A DNA stretch of 64,000 nucleotides, taken from NCBI GenBank assembly GCA_009760855.2, contig WPIO01000023.1, positions 382,001-446,000 on the forward strand, given 5' to 3'. Below, piece by piece: positions 24,201 through 30,874 of the stretch (the first letter of the stretch is position 1; each line of letters starts with the position of its first letter). The notes under the pieces were generated by a model. It had not been told where the DNA came from. It did no database searches and saw only the letters and a program-made list of their open reading frames with translations. Origin of the DNA: Cristatella mucedo (taxonomy: Eukaryota > Bryozoa > Phylactolaemata > Cristatellidae). The translations under genes and the position numbers were made by a program.

Positions 24201-27200
24201 TTATTGCCGCACAGTGCCGGCTTTGCTTTTTTTTAAACTTAATACTGCATTAGCCGCGCTGTTGCATTCAGATGTTCATTTTGGCCTGGACACAAAAGCT
24301 GACAGCTGAATTGAGATCTGTTTTCTTTTAAGGCAGCCACACAGTCGTCCCTGGTGATCATCGATGAACTTGGTCGAGGTACTTCAACTTACGACGGTTT
24401 TGGCTTGGCTTGGGCAATATCTCAGTAAGTTTCGCTAGCTTTGATTTCAAAGCTTTGGAGAATTGACCTATTGAAGTGGAAGACCAGTTGCTTGCATGAT
24501 CACATTCGGCACCGAAGTCCTAGGTACAACTCTGTAGACTAGCGATGCACATCATTCTCCTGATAAAAGCTGTTGTAAGCTTTTTTCGGCTGTTTGGGCC
24601 TTGCTGTTGGCTCTGCAGTATTTTCATGTTTGTCACGATTAAAAACAGTTTTTTTATTCCGAGATACTTCAGAATAATGCATGTCTGCACTTTCCGTAGA
24701 GTTTTTTTATGTCATCGTTAGCTTGGGTTTAACTAAAAGAAGTTACTGGTCATTTGCACCTAATAATTAAACAAGTGGAGCCCATGTTTGCTGACCGAGT
24801 CGTTAGCTCGAGCCCCATGGCATATGCACCTGAATAGTGATTAGTTCTCTTAGGGTGCTATACAAATGAATTATATGTATGTTTTGATAGAGTATCTCTG
24901 CCGGTTTGATCGAAGGCAGGCCGATAGTTCAGGTATGATCGATATTGAAGGGAATAAAAATGCTTTCTAATGAGGAAATGGTATTCAATAGTAACAATAG
25001 TAATAGCACTATTATTAATGCCTTTATGCCCTCCTTCAGTGCACTTTGCAGCATGTGCTTAGGTCTGAACACACCTTGGCGTTTTTAAGTGCTGACAAGT
25101 TTGCCTCTTTGAGTGGCAAGTAGCTGTGTGTGTGCGGGCGACAGCAGGGAGTGAAACCGGTATCACCATCATCGATGGCCAATGCCGTGGCTTCTTGTAA
25201 TCAGACCTCGTCTGAGGTGGTACCGATCATACTGCAGCATGTTTCGGAAGTAGGACGTTGCCACCGTTGCTGTTAGGGCCTCTAGTTTTCCTGACATTAG
25301 ATCTGAAGCTGCTGCTGGTGTTTTTAGTTACATTTCGACGAAGATTAAATGCTTTACATTGTTTGCCACTCATTTTCACGAGCTCACTCTCCTGGCAAAC
25401 GAGGTTCCTACCGTGGATAACCTGCATGTCACGGCCGTATCGGACGACGATATTTTAACGCTGCTGTACAAGGTCGAGAAAGGTACTTGGCTAGTTAAAA
25501 TGGCCACGCTGCCATGTCAGCTCTGCCCTGTGTGTAATAAGCACTTTCTTGCTTTAGGAGTGTGCGATCAGAGCTTCGGTCTTCACGTTGCAAAAATGGC
25601 TCGTTTTCCGAAACGCGTGCTGGAGGTAAGCTTCAGAGAGCCAATGCGCTGCTTTCCTGAGTCCTGGCTGCAGCATGCACCGGTGAAGCGACTGTGGCCA
25701 CTTTGATTGTCTGTCCATTCATCTGTGATCCATGCTTTTAGAACGCCCAAGCAAAGGCTCGCGATCTTGAGGATTACTGCTGCGAGCCGGCCAAGAGGCA
25801 GAAGCTGGACCTGCAGGTTTGGTGCAAAGCATATTAGTTGCTGCTGCCTATTTGCTTGGCTTCGTCAAATTGTCAATTTGGCGAAGCCGTGCCAGTGCAG
25901 CCCTTAAAATTGAATAAAATGAAGTTGCCATTAAAGTGAACGTGAGTATAGTCACTCACCGATGCTGTGGAAGGAACAGGCATGCAACCGGGTGGCTCAT
26001 ACAAGTCATAGAAGGAGGAGGCAGCCACCCTCAGCCTTGTGTGTTGCTGGTACCACTACTTACTCCGATCCGATAGACATCTGCCGGTCAGCTGCCTTTT
26101 CTCCCTCATCGCACGCTCTGGCATGATCCTGAGCTGTGCTGTTCGTTCACTGCTGATTTGTCGTGCCACTGGTTAGTGTGATTCAGGATCCTGATGTCTC
26201 ACCCTGGATTCCGGGCCTGAAGGTTCCAAATCCTGTTGGGGCCTGAAGGTTCCAAATCCTGTTAGCAGTGGGATTTGCCACTCGTCAGCTTTTGAAGCCT
26301 ATAGAAACTTTGCTTCTAATTGTGCTTAGCTTGCCATGGGTTTAGTGCATAAAAACCTGAATGCTACCCAAAAATGTCAATTCTGTTATCAAAATTGCTA
26401 CAGGGTCTGATCGTTGCCTGCACGTTTTTGTGTAAGACCACAAAAACCACTTGCTTCACTCTCAACGCCCTTGCTGCAAGTGCCGACCGTTTGCTGCTGC
26501 TGTTTGGATCTGCAAATCATCCCCTTGAGCCTCGAAGATGGGCAGAGTGCCTACTACGATTGGCTAGTTTGGGCAAGGTCATTCCACCTTTTACAAATTT
26601 CTGGCCATGGCCTTTCCATGCAGTCCTGATGCATCAGAGCAGCTGCGGGTGCTGTGCAACGAGTTGAGCAATGCAATTCGTTTGTATAGCCCCCTACGAG
26701 AACTTAGTCTTTATCAAGCGGCTTTGCATATGCCAAAAGGTTGGAGCCCACGACCTCGGTCATCAAATGCATTCCACCTTGACCTTGGTCTTTAAAAGCA
26801 AACGCCTTGACCTGGATCGTTAAAAACGAGCTCCTTGATCCCTTGGACAAACCAGGGTATTAGCTTTGCAGACGAGCTGTCTTGTACCGGCTATGCATCG
26901 ATGCAGAAATGTAAATTCTTATCGTTCTCTTAATTCTTGATAGGCCTACTATTGAGGGCCATCTTACATGTGAAGGCCGTGCAGAAGGCACGTGCTGTGT
27001 GCTCAGCAGTTTGCTACATGACTGACACCTAAAATTGTGGCGATTAACCCTTCATAAAACATGACATCTTTGTTGACGACACCCGTTTGTGTGACCAAGA
27101 CCAGGCTCAAATCGACTAACTATACCGAACAGCCCCGTTTTTCGTTCATATCCCAACCGATATGTCATTCGCTTCTCACTCCTATTCGATTGATTTGTAG

Positions 27201-30200
27201 TCCCTTCTAGGCAGTTATCTAAATTCACTTATACCGAGTTCCTCCAGCCACCACCCTCCCCCAGCTACTCAGACTTGATTATTTCAAATTTTACTGTTCT
27301 CTTTTCCGTTATATATCCTAGAAATTGTTTCATTTTTGTATTGAGTGATAGACAATTTGTATCTTGATTACCCACCTTATCCTCTATGCACTGAATTGTG
27401 TGCTTGGCCACAACAATAATAATAATAATAATAATACATTTGATAAAGCACCCTCAGAGAAGTTTAATAGTAATAAAAAATTATAATACATTTGATAAAG
27501 CACCCTCAGAGAACTCAGTCTCTTTCTGGGCGCTTTACAATTGCTGCAAAGGAAGCACGATCGAATGGTTAGTGGTAGCATGCTCGATAAACAACAAGAA
27601 TAACATGGTTAGGGGTGACATGCACAGGGCCAGCATGCAAGTGTGGTTAGTGGTAGCTTGCAACAGTGTCAGCACACATAAGCACATAAAGGACGAATCA
27701 CTGGGACCCACTAAACGCTGTCATAAATAAATCGTTTTTAGTTTCTTTTTAAATTTGGACAAGTCAGGAGATGTCGTGACACTGGTTGGGAGTGAGTTCC
27801 AGGCTTGGTGGAACATACGAACTAAAGGCACGATTACCAAAGGATTTGGGATTTGTACGAGGTATAGTTAAACAGTTAGATTCCGAAAAGCGGGTCTAAC
27901 GTTGCTTAGCCTGGTGGGGGAGTAGATCTGATATGTTGACTGAAGCTAAAGAATGAAAAGACCTGAAACTGAATGACGAAACCTTGAAGTCGATGCATTG
28001 CTTGACTGGGAGCAGGGCAGGTCGGCGAGAAGTGGTATGATATTGCAACTGTGATGCTCACGACAGACAAGCCTGGGTGCAGAGTTTGCACCAGCTGTAA
28101 GTGCCTGATTGCACAGGCCGCAAGGCCAGCAAGCAGTGAGTTACAGAAGTCAAGACGGGATTTCAAAACTGTATGGACCAATTTAGATGTGGTATCCCTG
28201 TCTAAACAAGCCCGAATTTAGCAATGTTATTTAGCTGAAAGTAGCTAGGCTTGACTATGGAGCTGATGTGGTCATCCAATCAAAGGTCACTTTGGAACAT
28301 GACACTATTAAGCTGGTTTTATCATCATTCAATTTAAGAAAATTTGCTGATATTCATTTCGGATGTTATCAATTCACGCAGCAAAGGAGTTGAGAGAATT
28401 CGACATGCTAGCGGGCTGGGAGGGATCAAAGCAAAGATGCAACTTAGTGTCATTCGCATGAAAGTGGAAGTCTAGATTGTGCTTGGCAATCACATCGGCA
28501 AGAGGGAGCATGTAAACCTTGAAAAGAACTGGACCAAGCACAGAGCCTTGCGGTACCCTATATTTCAGAGGTTCCTCGGATGATCTTTGTTCATTCACAT
28601 CAATACTCTGGATACTCTGGAGTCTTACACTGAGATACGACCTGAACCATTGCAATCCAGTGCCAGTAATGCCCAGGCGAGATGAGATGCACTCAAGAAA
28701 GACTTGGTGATCGATAGTATCAAAAGCTGCCGTAAGATTGAGAAGACAAGCAGAGAGGCTCTACTCATGTCTGCATCCCTATGTAGGTTGTTGTACACCC
28801 GAAGCAATGCTGACTCTGTGGAGTTATTAGCTCTAAAATCAGGCTGAAACTTACTAGCAATGTTTGAAATTTCAATATATTAATTCTGCTGGTCTGCCAT
28901 GACTTGCTCCAGTTTCTTTTATATGAATGTTAGAAGGGCAACTGGATGGTAGTTGCTCAAGTTCCTTTGGTATAGTGTTGGTTTCTTGAGTAGTGGCCTG
29001 ACTACAGCCTTTTTGAGAGGTGCTAGGAGTTGACCTGAGGCTAATGACATAATAATGATGTTGGTTATGCATGACAGCAGCAGATCAATGCATCGTAGAA
29101 GCAAGACAGTTCGAATAGAGTCCAAAGGACTAGTTGTCTTCTTTGACTGGGATATGAACTTTAGGACGAGGTCACTAGTTAGTTACCTTCTTGAATGTAG
29201 AGATTTCGGTGCTGCAAGGAATTAAGGGACAGCATTCCGGGGTGTGTGTTTCCATCCTAGGGATTGACTCCCTGATCTTGTCTATCTTCTTGACAAAGAA
29301 GCTAGAGAAGCGATCTGCTAGATTGTCACAGGGATCATCTGGTAAGGAGCTAACCTGGGAGTGGCTGTGGAGATGGTTGATTGTCGACATCTGTGATTTA
29401 ACAAAGTTTTTATAGAAGCTCGACTTGGCCTATGCTAGTGTCGATTGGTACGATGTACAGCCTGTCGATGGGCAGTCAGTCCCGATCCTTTGTTAGCTTT
29501 TTCAAGCTTGCGCCTAGTAGACCTAGCTAGTTTAATGTCTGTGGTAAACCATAGGCCGTCTGGGCAAGGGCGCACAGTGCGCTTAGTCAAGAAACTAAAT
29601 CTCTTTCCGAAAATTTTCATAATCAGGCTTACAACTATGCCATCTACATCCCAGACTCGAGTCGTGTAGCTGTACCCATAAATAACCTCAAATCTTTCGG
29701 AGATCGTGCCTTCTGTTTGTATGCCCCAAAAGCCCGAAAGTCACTACCGACTGATACCCTCTGATTTAAAGGCATTTAAAAACCTGTTTGCCTCACCATT
29801 TGCTCCGGCGGTGTGATTTGTCTTCATGTGGGTATGGGTGCTGAAATTGTGCACGATGTTGCTTATTAAATGACATGCTTCGTTTTGAGTGTATGTAACG
29901 AGTCTAGGCAGAGATTTGGTTCTCTTGGGCAGTCTATACATGTTTTGTAATTATTATTGTTATTGGTGAGCCGAGCGTCTTTATGGTATATGCTGGCTGT
30001 CGATGTCGATAGTGTTTTTAACGTAATACACAGTGAATGAGGTAGAGAACAGCGATATTCCATCTTGAGCCAGATATGATGCTTAAAGTTCTATAATCAG
30101 ACCAGTACTCTACTGACCGCTTGAGCTATTGAGACTCGACTTATAATATTATAAGTATACACTTACGTGTAGGAGCCGAATCTCTTCGAACTTCTGGAAT

Positions 30201-30711
30201 GCACGTGGTTCATGTTTATCAGAACCATTGTGTGCCTATTCAAAACCAATGCGTGTGACTCCTGACTAATCGGTGACCGGCTTGACTTTGTAGGTGAAAT
30301 AACTACATTCACATGATTGGAAAATGTCCCCATTAGTTATTGCAACGATTGCAGATAAAGGCCGGGAGACAAATTCATTTAGCATTACTTGGATCGCAGT
30401 CATAAGCATGGTTACCTCGAACGACTGCTGAAGAATCGATGTCCATCTCTTAATTTGACTTTGACGGTTGTGCAGTCAAACCGTGTAACCTTTGGGTTTG
30501 GGTTTTTGTGACTGACGCCCCGAGACCGACAGCTGTAGTTATTGCTTACATTAGTTAAGCCATATGTGCCTTGGCATGATCTTGTATCTTTCAGGAAGCT
30601 GCGAATATTGTCAGAACCATCCAAGGTGAGCTAGCTCATATGTCGGATGCTGAAGCCCTTGAGCATGTTGGTGTTTGGAGAAATTTGATTAAAGACAAGT
30701 GCTACCTATGA
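22..30711 (+). CDS. MSH2: DNA mismatch repair protein MSH2 (5'-partial, 23 exons in window)
   Basis: MSH2 pairs with MSH6 or MSH3 to recognise mismatches and small loops in nuclear DNA and uses ATP to recruit MutL complexes. Joined coding blocks: 22-109, 1002-1141, 3897-4007, 6689-6775, 7371-7485, 7574-7654, 7925-7983, 8097-8220, 8647-8766, 8928-9067, 10778-10894, 16194-16308, 16463-16518, 18301-18387, 22829-23000, 23115-23240, 23525-23685, 23804-23971, 24333-24424, 25328-25482, 25558-25625, 25742-25816, 30595-30711. These total 2574 nt, or 857 codons plus TGA, with no frameshift, and every junction is GT-AG with matching phase. Window residue 1 aligns to about human residue 41, so the upstream exon(s) are missing. 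Walker A (GPNMGGKST) is at residues 621-629, Walker B ([15 protein letters not shown]) at 697-711 and FATHFHEL follows. The first two introns fall at the same codon and phase as the human introns. The Phe-x-Glu mismatch wedge belongs to MSH6 and is not expected here. Family assignment is near certain; individual splice sites are inferred by homology. Confidence 0.97.
700..992 (+). mobile_element. LINE B 3' fragment
   Basis: It matches the same blocks as 4445-4655, 37572-37697 and 63868-64000 (+) and the reverse complements at 23396, 35598 and 39548. It begins around CTCTCCAACTGCCGACTATG and ends GAGTTACTGACGGAGATACATTA. This copy stops about 10 nt before MSH2 exon W2. Confidence 0.8.
1002..1141 (+). 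CDS. MSH2: MSH2 exon W2
   Basis: It reads [19 protein letters not shown]...DWKVAYQ, matching the human segment that contains LLLVRQYRVEVY. The donor is GTGAGT at 1142, phase 0. The acceptor CCAG at 998-1001 lies only about 10 bases after the end of a LINE B copy. Confidence 0.95.
1347..2735. repeat. Nested MITE-like inverted repeats
   Basis: Left-type ends (TGTxTTTACACTATTGACTTTC-like) occur at about 1352 and 1599. Right-type reverse complements end at about 2321 and 2732. Two perfect internal inverted pairs are 1542-1556 with 2109-2123 (15 bp) and 1661-1672 with 2681-2692 (12 bp). There is no transposase frame. It looks like one nonautonomous DNA element inside another; the superfamily and target duplications are not clear. 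Confidence 0.5.
3897..4007 (+). CDS. MSH2: MSH2 exon W3
   Basis: It begins [15 protein letters not shown], almost identical to the human ASPGNLSQFEDILFG start at the same intron position and phase 0. It ends SKSEGVQ before the donor GTAACC. Confidence 0.95.
4175..4350 (-). mobile_element. Two LINE A 3'-end fragments
   Basis: Two adjacent copies of the LINE A terminal motif (AATCTCTTTCCAGG.. and GATCTTTCTAGGCAC..) lie side by side, each next to an A/T-rich end. Both are minus-strand, heavily 5'-truncated and inside MSH2 intron W3. Confidence 0.6.
4445..4655 (+). mobile_element. LINE B 3' fragment
   Basis: It shares over 150 bases with the copy at 700-992, including CTCACTACCTCAACTGCTCT and the GGCTGTGAGTGCGCTATA block, with scattered substitutions. 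It ends at GGAGATACATTAC. Confidence 0.8.
4950..5090 (-). mobile_element. LINE A 3' fragment
   Basis: It starts with a degraded AATAATAGGAATATATTTG tail, then GCACCCTCAGAGAACTTA and CTAGGCACTTTATA, the LINE A 3' signature in minus orientation. A 13-14 nt C run follows at about 5117. Confidence 0.6.
5255..5441 (+). mobile_element. SINE-1 copy
   Basis: It has a tRNA-like head with B box GGTTCGAATCC, then the family core GCGGTGGGCGATCC, CCACTGCAAGCAGTGG and GCTATACAAAAGAGGCTG, and an ATTTT-rich 3' end. The A-box side is decayed. Confidence 0.75.
5445..6685. other. Unique intron sequence (MSH2 intron W3, distal)
   Basis: There is no repeat-family match, conserved frame or RNA structure that I can support. 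A short GCGCTAGCGC palindrome lies near 6252. Confidence 0.5.
6689..6775 (+). CDS. MSH2: MSH2 exon W4 (with tandem donor)
   Basis: It reads [20 protein letters not shown] and ends DDDSFINLE, corresponding to the human VGVGYVDS...SNLE part of the connector domain. The phase-0 donor that keeps the frame is GTTCGT at 6776. A consensus-like GTAAGT lies 4 nt downstream at 6780 but would break the frame. Confidence 0.9.
7371..7485 (+). CDS. MSH2: MSH2 exon W5
   Basis: It reads [18 protein letters not shown] and continues to GALITERKR plus one base. It aligns to human ALLIQIGPKECVLPGG...LITERKK. The acceptor is CTTTTTTAG and the donor GTAAGT at 7486, phase 1. Confidence 0.95.
7574..7654 (+). CDS. 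MSH2: MSH2 exon W6
   Basis: It reads [20 protein letters not shown]..., aligning with human ADFSTKDIYQDLNRLL. The acceptor is GTTCAG. Several further AGs follow within 20 bases, but only this one preserves phase 1 and the homology. The donor is GTAAGT at 7655. Confidence 0.93.
7925..7983 (+). CDS. MSH2: MSH2 exon W7
   Basis: This short 59-nt exon reads [20 protein letters not shown], matching human NQVAVSSLSAVIKFLE. The acceptor is GCGTTTCAG and the donor GTAACG at 7984, phase 0. It is followed by a 113-nt intron. Confidence 0.93.
8097..8220 (+). CDS. MSH2: MSH2 exon W8 (lever/core start)
   Basis: It begins [20 protein letters not shown] and ends [12 protein letters not shown] plus one base. 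The first part is nearly identical to human LLSDDSNFGQF. The donor GTAATC is at 8221; a weaker GTATTT inside the exon at about 8195 would drop the phase match with W9. Confidence 0.92.
8647..8766 (+). CDS. MSH2: MSH2 exon W9
   Basis: It reads [20 protein letters not shown], then [20 protein letters not shown]. This matches human [26 protein letters not shown] in MutS domain III. The acceptor is GGCTTGTAG and the donor GTGAGT at 8767, phase 1. The first eight residues are poorly conserved. Confidence 0.92.
8928..9067 (+). CDS. MSH2: MSH2 exon W10
   Basis: It reads [20 protein letters not shown], then [18 protein letters not shown], matching human EERLNLVEAFVEDAELRQ...FPDLNRLAKK. The acceptor is GTTCCAG and the donor GTCAGT at 9068, phase 0. 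Confidence 0.95.
9070..10345. other. Unique intron sequence (MSH2 intron W10)
   Basis: A/T-rich, with no recognised gene or mobile element. A short hairpin (CGGATGAG with CTCATCCG) lies at about 10301-10330. Confidence 0.5.
10350..10655. mobile_element. SINE-1 variant with a second, inverted SINE-1 inside it
   Basis: A plus-strand SINE-1 (GGTCGTGAGTTCCAAGTCC, then TTGCCTACTGCAAG) is broken near 10481. A minus-strand SINE-1 fragment runs to about 10591, and the plus-strand tail (TTCTGTTGCTATATAAATGA) resumes. This subfamily has CTGCAGCAGGCAA in place of GCGGTGGGCGAT. Confidence 0.6.
10778..10894 (+). CDS. MSH2: MSH2 exon W11
   Basis: It reads [20 protein letters not shown] and ends DLIGTPMK. 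It matches human [20 protein letters not shown]. The acceptor is GATTGTAG and the donor GTAACC at 10895, phase 0. Confidence 0.95.
11135..11405 (-). mobile_element. Two LINE A 3' ends with (TAA)n tails
   Basis: A (TAA)n run at about 11139-11170 is followed by CTCTCAGAGAACTAAATCTC. A second tail from about 11316 has GCCTGTAGAGAACTTAATCT and TAGGCACTTTACATGTGC. Both are minus-strand, 5'-truncated insertions in MSH2 intron W11. Confidence 0.7.
11585..11735 (+). mobile_element. SINE-2 copy
   Basis: It has the B-box-like GGCTCGAGCCC with GACCGAGGTCTTGG upstream, then GGCATATGCAC..GCACCTGAATAGAG. The LINE A-like tail TTCTCTTAGGGCACTGTGCA ends in AATTATATATTTATTT. Confidence 0.7.
12302..12808 (-). 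other. 168-codon ORF in a CpG-rich island of MSH2 intron W11 (function unknown)
   Basis: This is the longest open frame not explained by an exon or by simple repeats. The predicted product is Ala/Arg/Ser-rich at the N-terminus, with one hydrophobic stretch (about residues 90-125, containing [14 protein letters not shown]) that could span a membrane. I recognise no family. The surrounding 12.0-12.9 kb is much richer in CpG than the rest of the intron and has overlapping open frames on the other strand, so base composition alone could explain it. Confidence 0.2.
12930..14130. other. Unique intron sequence (MSH2 intron W11)
   Basis: I see no repeat match or supported coding potential between the CpG-rich block and SINE-1. 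Confidence 0.45.
14131..14296 (+). mobile_element. SINE-1 copy (5' truncated)
   Basis: It starts TAGGTAAGGCGGTTGC at the A-box edge. A perfect 24-bp palindrome follows at 14150-14173 (CACGACCTCGG, TC, CCGAGGTCGTG), then B box GGTTCGATTCC, the SINE-1 core and an ATTTATTTATTTA end. Confidence 0.85.
14712..14830 (-). mobile_element. Degraded SINE-1 (minus)
   Basis: The reverse complement shows the SINE-1 tail (AGGCTGTTGAGTTAGCTG), preceded by the CCACTGC-type core in altered form. There is no recognisable B box, so this is an old fragment. Confidence 0.45.
14920..15330 (-). mobile_element. LINE A 3'UTR copy
   Basis: (TAA)n, then GCACTTGATAAAGCGCC..GAGAACTTAATCTCTTTCTAGGC and about 350 bases of 3'UTR shared with 20790, 27467 and 63708 (for example GGTGACATGCACAGGGTCAG and GGACCCACTAAATGCTGT). 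Confidence 0.85.
16194..16308 (+). CDS. MSH2: MSH2 exon W12 (clamp region)
   Basis: It reads [20 protein letters not shown], then [18 protein letters not shown]. It matches human [22 protein letters not shown] and HEFLVKPSFDPNLSEL. The acceptor is CATTTTGTAG and the donor GTAAGT at 16309, phase 1. Confidence 0.95.
16463..16518 (+). CDS. MSH2: MSH2 exon W13
   Basis: This is the shortest MSH2 exon (56 nt). It reads [19 protein letters not shown], matching human LSELREIMNDLEKKMQSTL. The acceptor is CGTTTCAG and the donor GTATGT at 16519, phase 0. Confidence 0.93.
17600..17900 (-). mobile_element. Old LINE A fragment
   Basis: It aligns loosely to the LINE A 3'UTR: CTTCCTAGCCGCTTTACG.., GATAACATGCTC.. 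and TTTCCAGGATTTTGGAGCAT. It includes a 9-10 nt G run at about 17812. It is more diverged than the 20.8 and 27.4 kb copies. Confidence 0.5.
18252..18284 (+). repeat. (TC)n microsatellite upstream of MSH2 exon W14
   Basis: An uninterrupted CT/TC dinucleotide run ends 16 bases before the exon. With the following TTTTTTCTTAG it forms the polypyrimidine tract of the W14 acceptor. Confidence 0.95.
18301..18387 (+). CDS. MSH2: MSH2 exon W14
   Basis: It reads [20 protein letters not shown], then GNFFRIGRK. It matches human [26 protein letters not shown]. The acceptor TTTTTTCTTAG is preceded by a 33-nt (TC)n run. The donor is GTAGGC at 18388, phase 0. Confidence 0.94.
18985..19155 (+). repeat. Degenerate AGCTGTGAGCTC repeat cluster
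   Basis: AGCTGTGAGC(T/A)C-like words and GACCAATGAG words recur at irregular spacing of roughly 25 to 60 nt. I see no coding signal; it may be an old satellite fragment. Confidence 0.4.
19850..20465 (+). mobile_element. Tc1/mariner-like transposase relic a
   Basis: Broken frames on the plus strand show DESKFQLF (first catalytic Asp block), [15 protein letters not shown], then DWPSQS and IEHLIADLD. The last block keeps the catalytic Glu seen in functional DD34E enzymes. Several stops and frameshifts make it nonfunctional. It lies in MSH2 intron W14. Confidence 0.7.
20790..21330 (-). mobile_element. LINE A 3'UTR copy
   Basis: It has the 3' signature GTGCCCCCAGAGAACTCAAT..TAGGCACTTGATATTG and about 500 bases collinear with 27467-28000, including GGGACCTAAAAGT and AGACCTTGAAGTC-like blocks. 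Confidence 0.85.
21336..21425 (-). mobile_element. SINE-1 remnant
   Basis: The reverse complement contains the CAAGTGGTGGTGATAGCTGTTAAG core and a TAAATAAATGGG end. The head is not recognisable. Confidence 0.4.
21720..21800 (-). mobile_element. LINE A 3'-end fragment
   Basis: A short copy of the terminal motif: AATAACATTTGATATAG, then TGCCCTCAGAGAACCCAAAC and TTTAGGCCATTTACAT. Confidence 0.55.
21810..22825. other. Unique intron sequence (MSH2 intron W14, distal)
   Basis: Moderate GC content with several short open frames (up to 90 codons) that match nothing I recognise. Confidence 0.4.
22829..23000 (+). CDS. MSH2: MSH2 exon W15
   Basis: It reads [20 protein letters not shown], then [19 protein letters not shown] and ends VVVEIMKIA. 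It matches human [23 protein letters not shown]...IVKEIVNIS. The donor is GTGCGT at 23001, phase 1. Confidence 0.94.
23115..23240 (+). CDS. MSH2: MSH2 exon W16
   Basis: It reads [20 protein letters not shown], then [20 protein letters not shown]. It matches human [26 protein letters not shown]...PVPYVRP, the start of the ATPase domain. The acceptor is GCTTTGCAG and the donor GTATTT at 23241, phase 1. Confidence 0.95.
23396..23500 (-). mobile_element. LINE B 3' fragment next to MSH2 exon W17
   Basis: It starts with AATGTAATGTAATGTA (the reverse of the ATTAC tail), then CAACTCCACAAAGTCATAAAG-type sequence and GCGCACTCATAGCC. It ends about 25 bases before the Walker A exon. Confidence 0.85.
23525..23685 (+). 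CDS. MSH2: MSH2 exon W17 (Walker A)
   Basis: It encodes [16 protein letters not shown] and ends [17 protein letters not shown]. The P-loop GPNMGGKST is at 23647-23673. The acceptor TCGTTGCAG sits about 25 bases after a LINE B copy. The donor is GTAAGT at 23686, phase 0. Confidence 0.97.
23804..23971 (+). CDS. MSH2: MSH2 exon W18
   Basis: It reads [20 protein letters not shown], then [35 protein letters not shown]. It matches human [20 protein letters not shown]...STFMAEMLETASILR. The preceding intron is only 118 nt and its acceptor (GATGTAG) has a poor pyrimidine tract. The donor is GTAAGC at 23972. Confidence 0.94.
24333..24424 (+). CDS. MSH2: MSH2 exon W19 (Walker B)
   Basis: It reads [20 protein letters not shown], then [10 protein letters not shown] plus two bases. 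D700 and E701 (window numbering) are the Walker B pair, followed by the MutS-family signature [12 protein letters not shown]. The acceptor is CTTTTAAG and the donor GTAAGT at 24425, phase 2. Confidence 0.97.
24775..24885 (+). mobile_element. SINE-2 copy
   Basis: GACCGAGTCGTTAGCTCGAG, then GGCATATGCACCTGAATAG and TTCTCTTAGGGTGCTATACA, then AATGAATTATATG. The tail is the LINE A-like block. Confidence 0.65.
25328..25482 (+). CDS. MSH2: MSH2 exon W20
   Basis: It reads [19 protein letters not shown], then [20 protein letters not shown]. It matches human [37 protein letters not shown]. The acceptor is GTTTTTAG and the donor GTACTT at 25483, phase 1. Confidence 0.96.
25558..25625 (+). CDS. MSH2: MSH2 exon W21
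   Basis: It reads [20 protein letters not shown] then VLE, nearly identical to human [23 protein letters not shown]. The acceptor is CTTGCTTTAG and the donor GTAAGC at 25626, phase 0. Confidence 0.97.
25742..25816 (+). CDS. MSH2: MSH2 exon W22
   Basis: It reads [20 protein letters not shown] then KLDLQ, aligning to the human AKQKALELEEF...EPAAKK region. The acceptor is ATGCTTTTAG and the donor GTTTGG at 25817, phase 0. The intron that follows is about 4.8 kb and contains a LINE A copy. Confidence 0.88.
25820..26670. other. Intron sequence with one short duplication
   Basis: The block GGGCCTGAAGGTTCCAAATC plus CTGTT occurs twice in tandem near 26215-26265. Otherwise nothing is recognised. 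Confidence 0.5.
26672..26850 (-). mobile_element. SINE-2 copy (minus)
   Basis: In reverse order it shows TTTGTATAGCCCCCTACGAG (tail), GCATATGCC, GGAGCCCACGACCTCGG (B-box side) and a decayed 5' part that appears partly duplicated (CTTGACCTTGGTCTTTAAAA). Confidence 0.6.
27415..29660 (-). mobile_element. LINE A with reverse transcriptase remnants (L2/CR1-like)
   Basis: On the minus strand this runs from an endonuclease-RT linker ([20 protein letters not shown] at about 29.5 kb) through the RT start ([21 protein letters not shown] at about 28.95 kb). It then reaches the [12 protein letters not shown] block at about 28.5 kb and the 3'UTR and (TAA)n end at 27417. The polymerase box reads HANDTK instead of YADDT, and several frames are broken, so it is dead. 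A second short LINE A tail at 27417-27463 abuts the main 3' end. It lies in the last MSH2 intron. Confidence 0.88.
29665..29810 (+). mobile_element. LINE fragment in opposite orientation (RT C-terminal part)
   Basis: It reads [20 protein letters not shown] then SLPTDT, resembling the GDRAFSVAGPKLWNSLP block near the end of non-LTR RT proteins. It lies on the strand opposite to the adjacent LINE A. Confidence 0.5.
30080..30165 (-). other. tRNA-like/SINE head fragment (decayed)
   Basis: The minus strand reads GTCTCAATAGCTCAAGCGGT, then AGTAGAGTACTGGTCTGATT. It includes TAGCTCAAGCGG, which fits a pol III A box and a tRNA D-arm. The T-arm side is not convincing, so it is not called as a tRNA gene. 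Confidence 0.3.
30595..30711 (+). CDS. MSH2: MSH2 exon W23 (terminal, with stop)
   Basis: It reads [20 protein letters not shown] and ends NLIKDKCYL then TGA at 30709-30711. It corresponds to the human C-terminal helical segment EKIIQEFLSKVKQM, the region that contacts MSH6/MSH3. It ends roughly 25 residues earlier than human MSH2. The acceptor is TATCTTTCAG. Confidence 0.88.
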   Translation, partial: EAANIVRTIQGELAHMSDAEALEHVGVWRNLIKDKCYL

Positions 30712-30868
30712 GATACTGCCCGATGCAGCCAACTAGTTGGTGGAGTGTCGCAACTCGGCTTTATTTTTTTTTAAAGAAATCGTGATGTTGCGGATAGTTG
30801 CTGTATTCTATTGATATATTTTTTAATGTTGTACAGCAGAAGCAACCGGTAGTATTATTTTTGTTGCA

Positions 30869-30874
30869 AATAAA
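30869..30874 (+). terminator. MSH2 polyadenylation signal
   Basis: A canonical AATAAA hexamer lies 158 bases after the MSH2 stop codon, giving a compact 3'UTR. A T/G-rich stretch surrounds it. The exact cleavage site is not visible. Confidence 0.75.
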
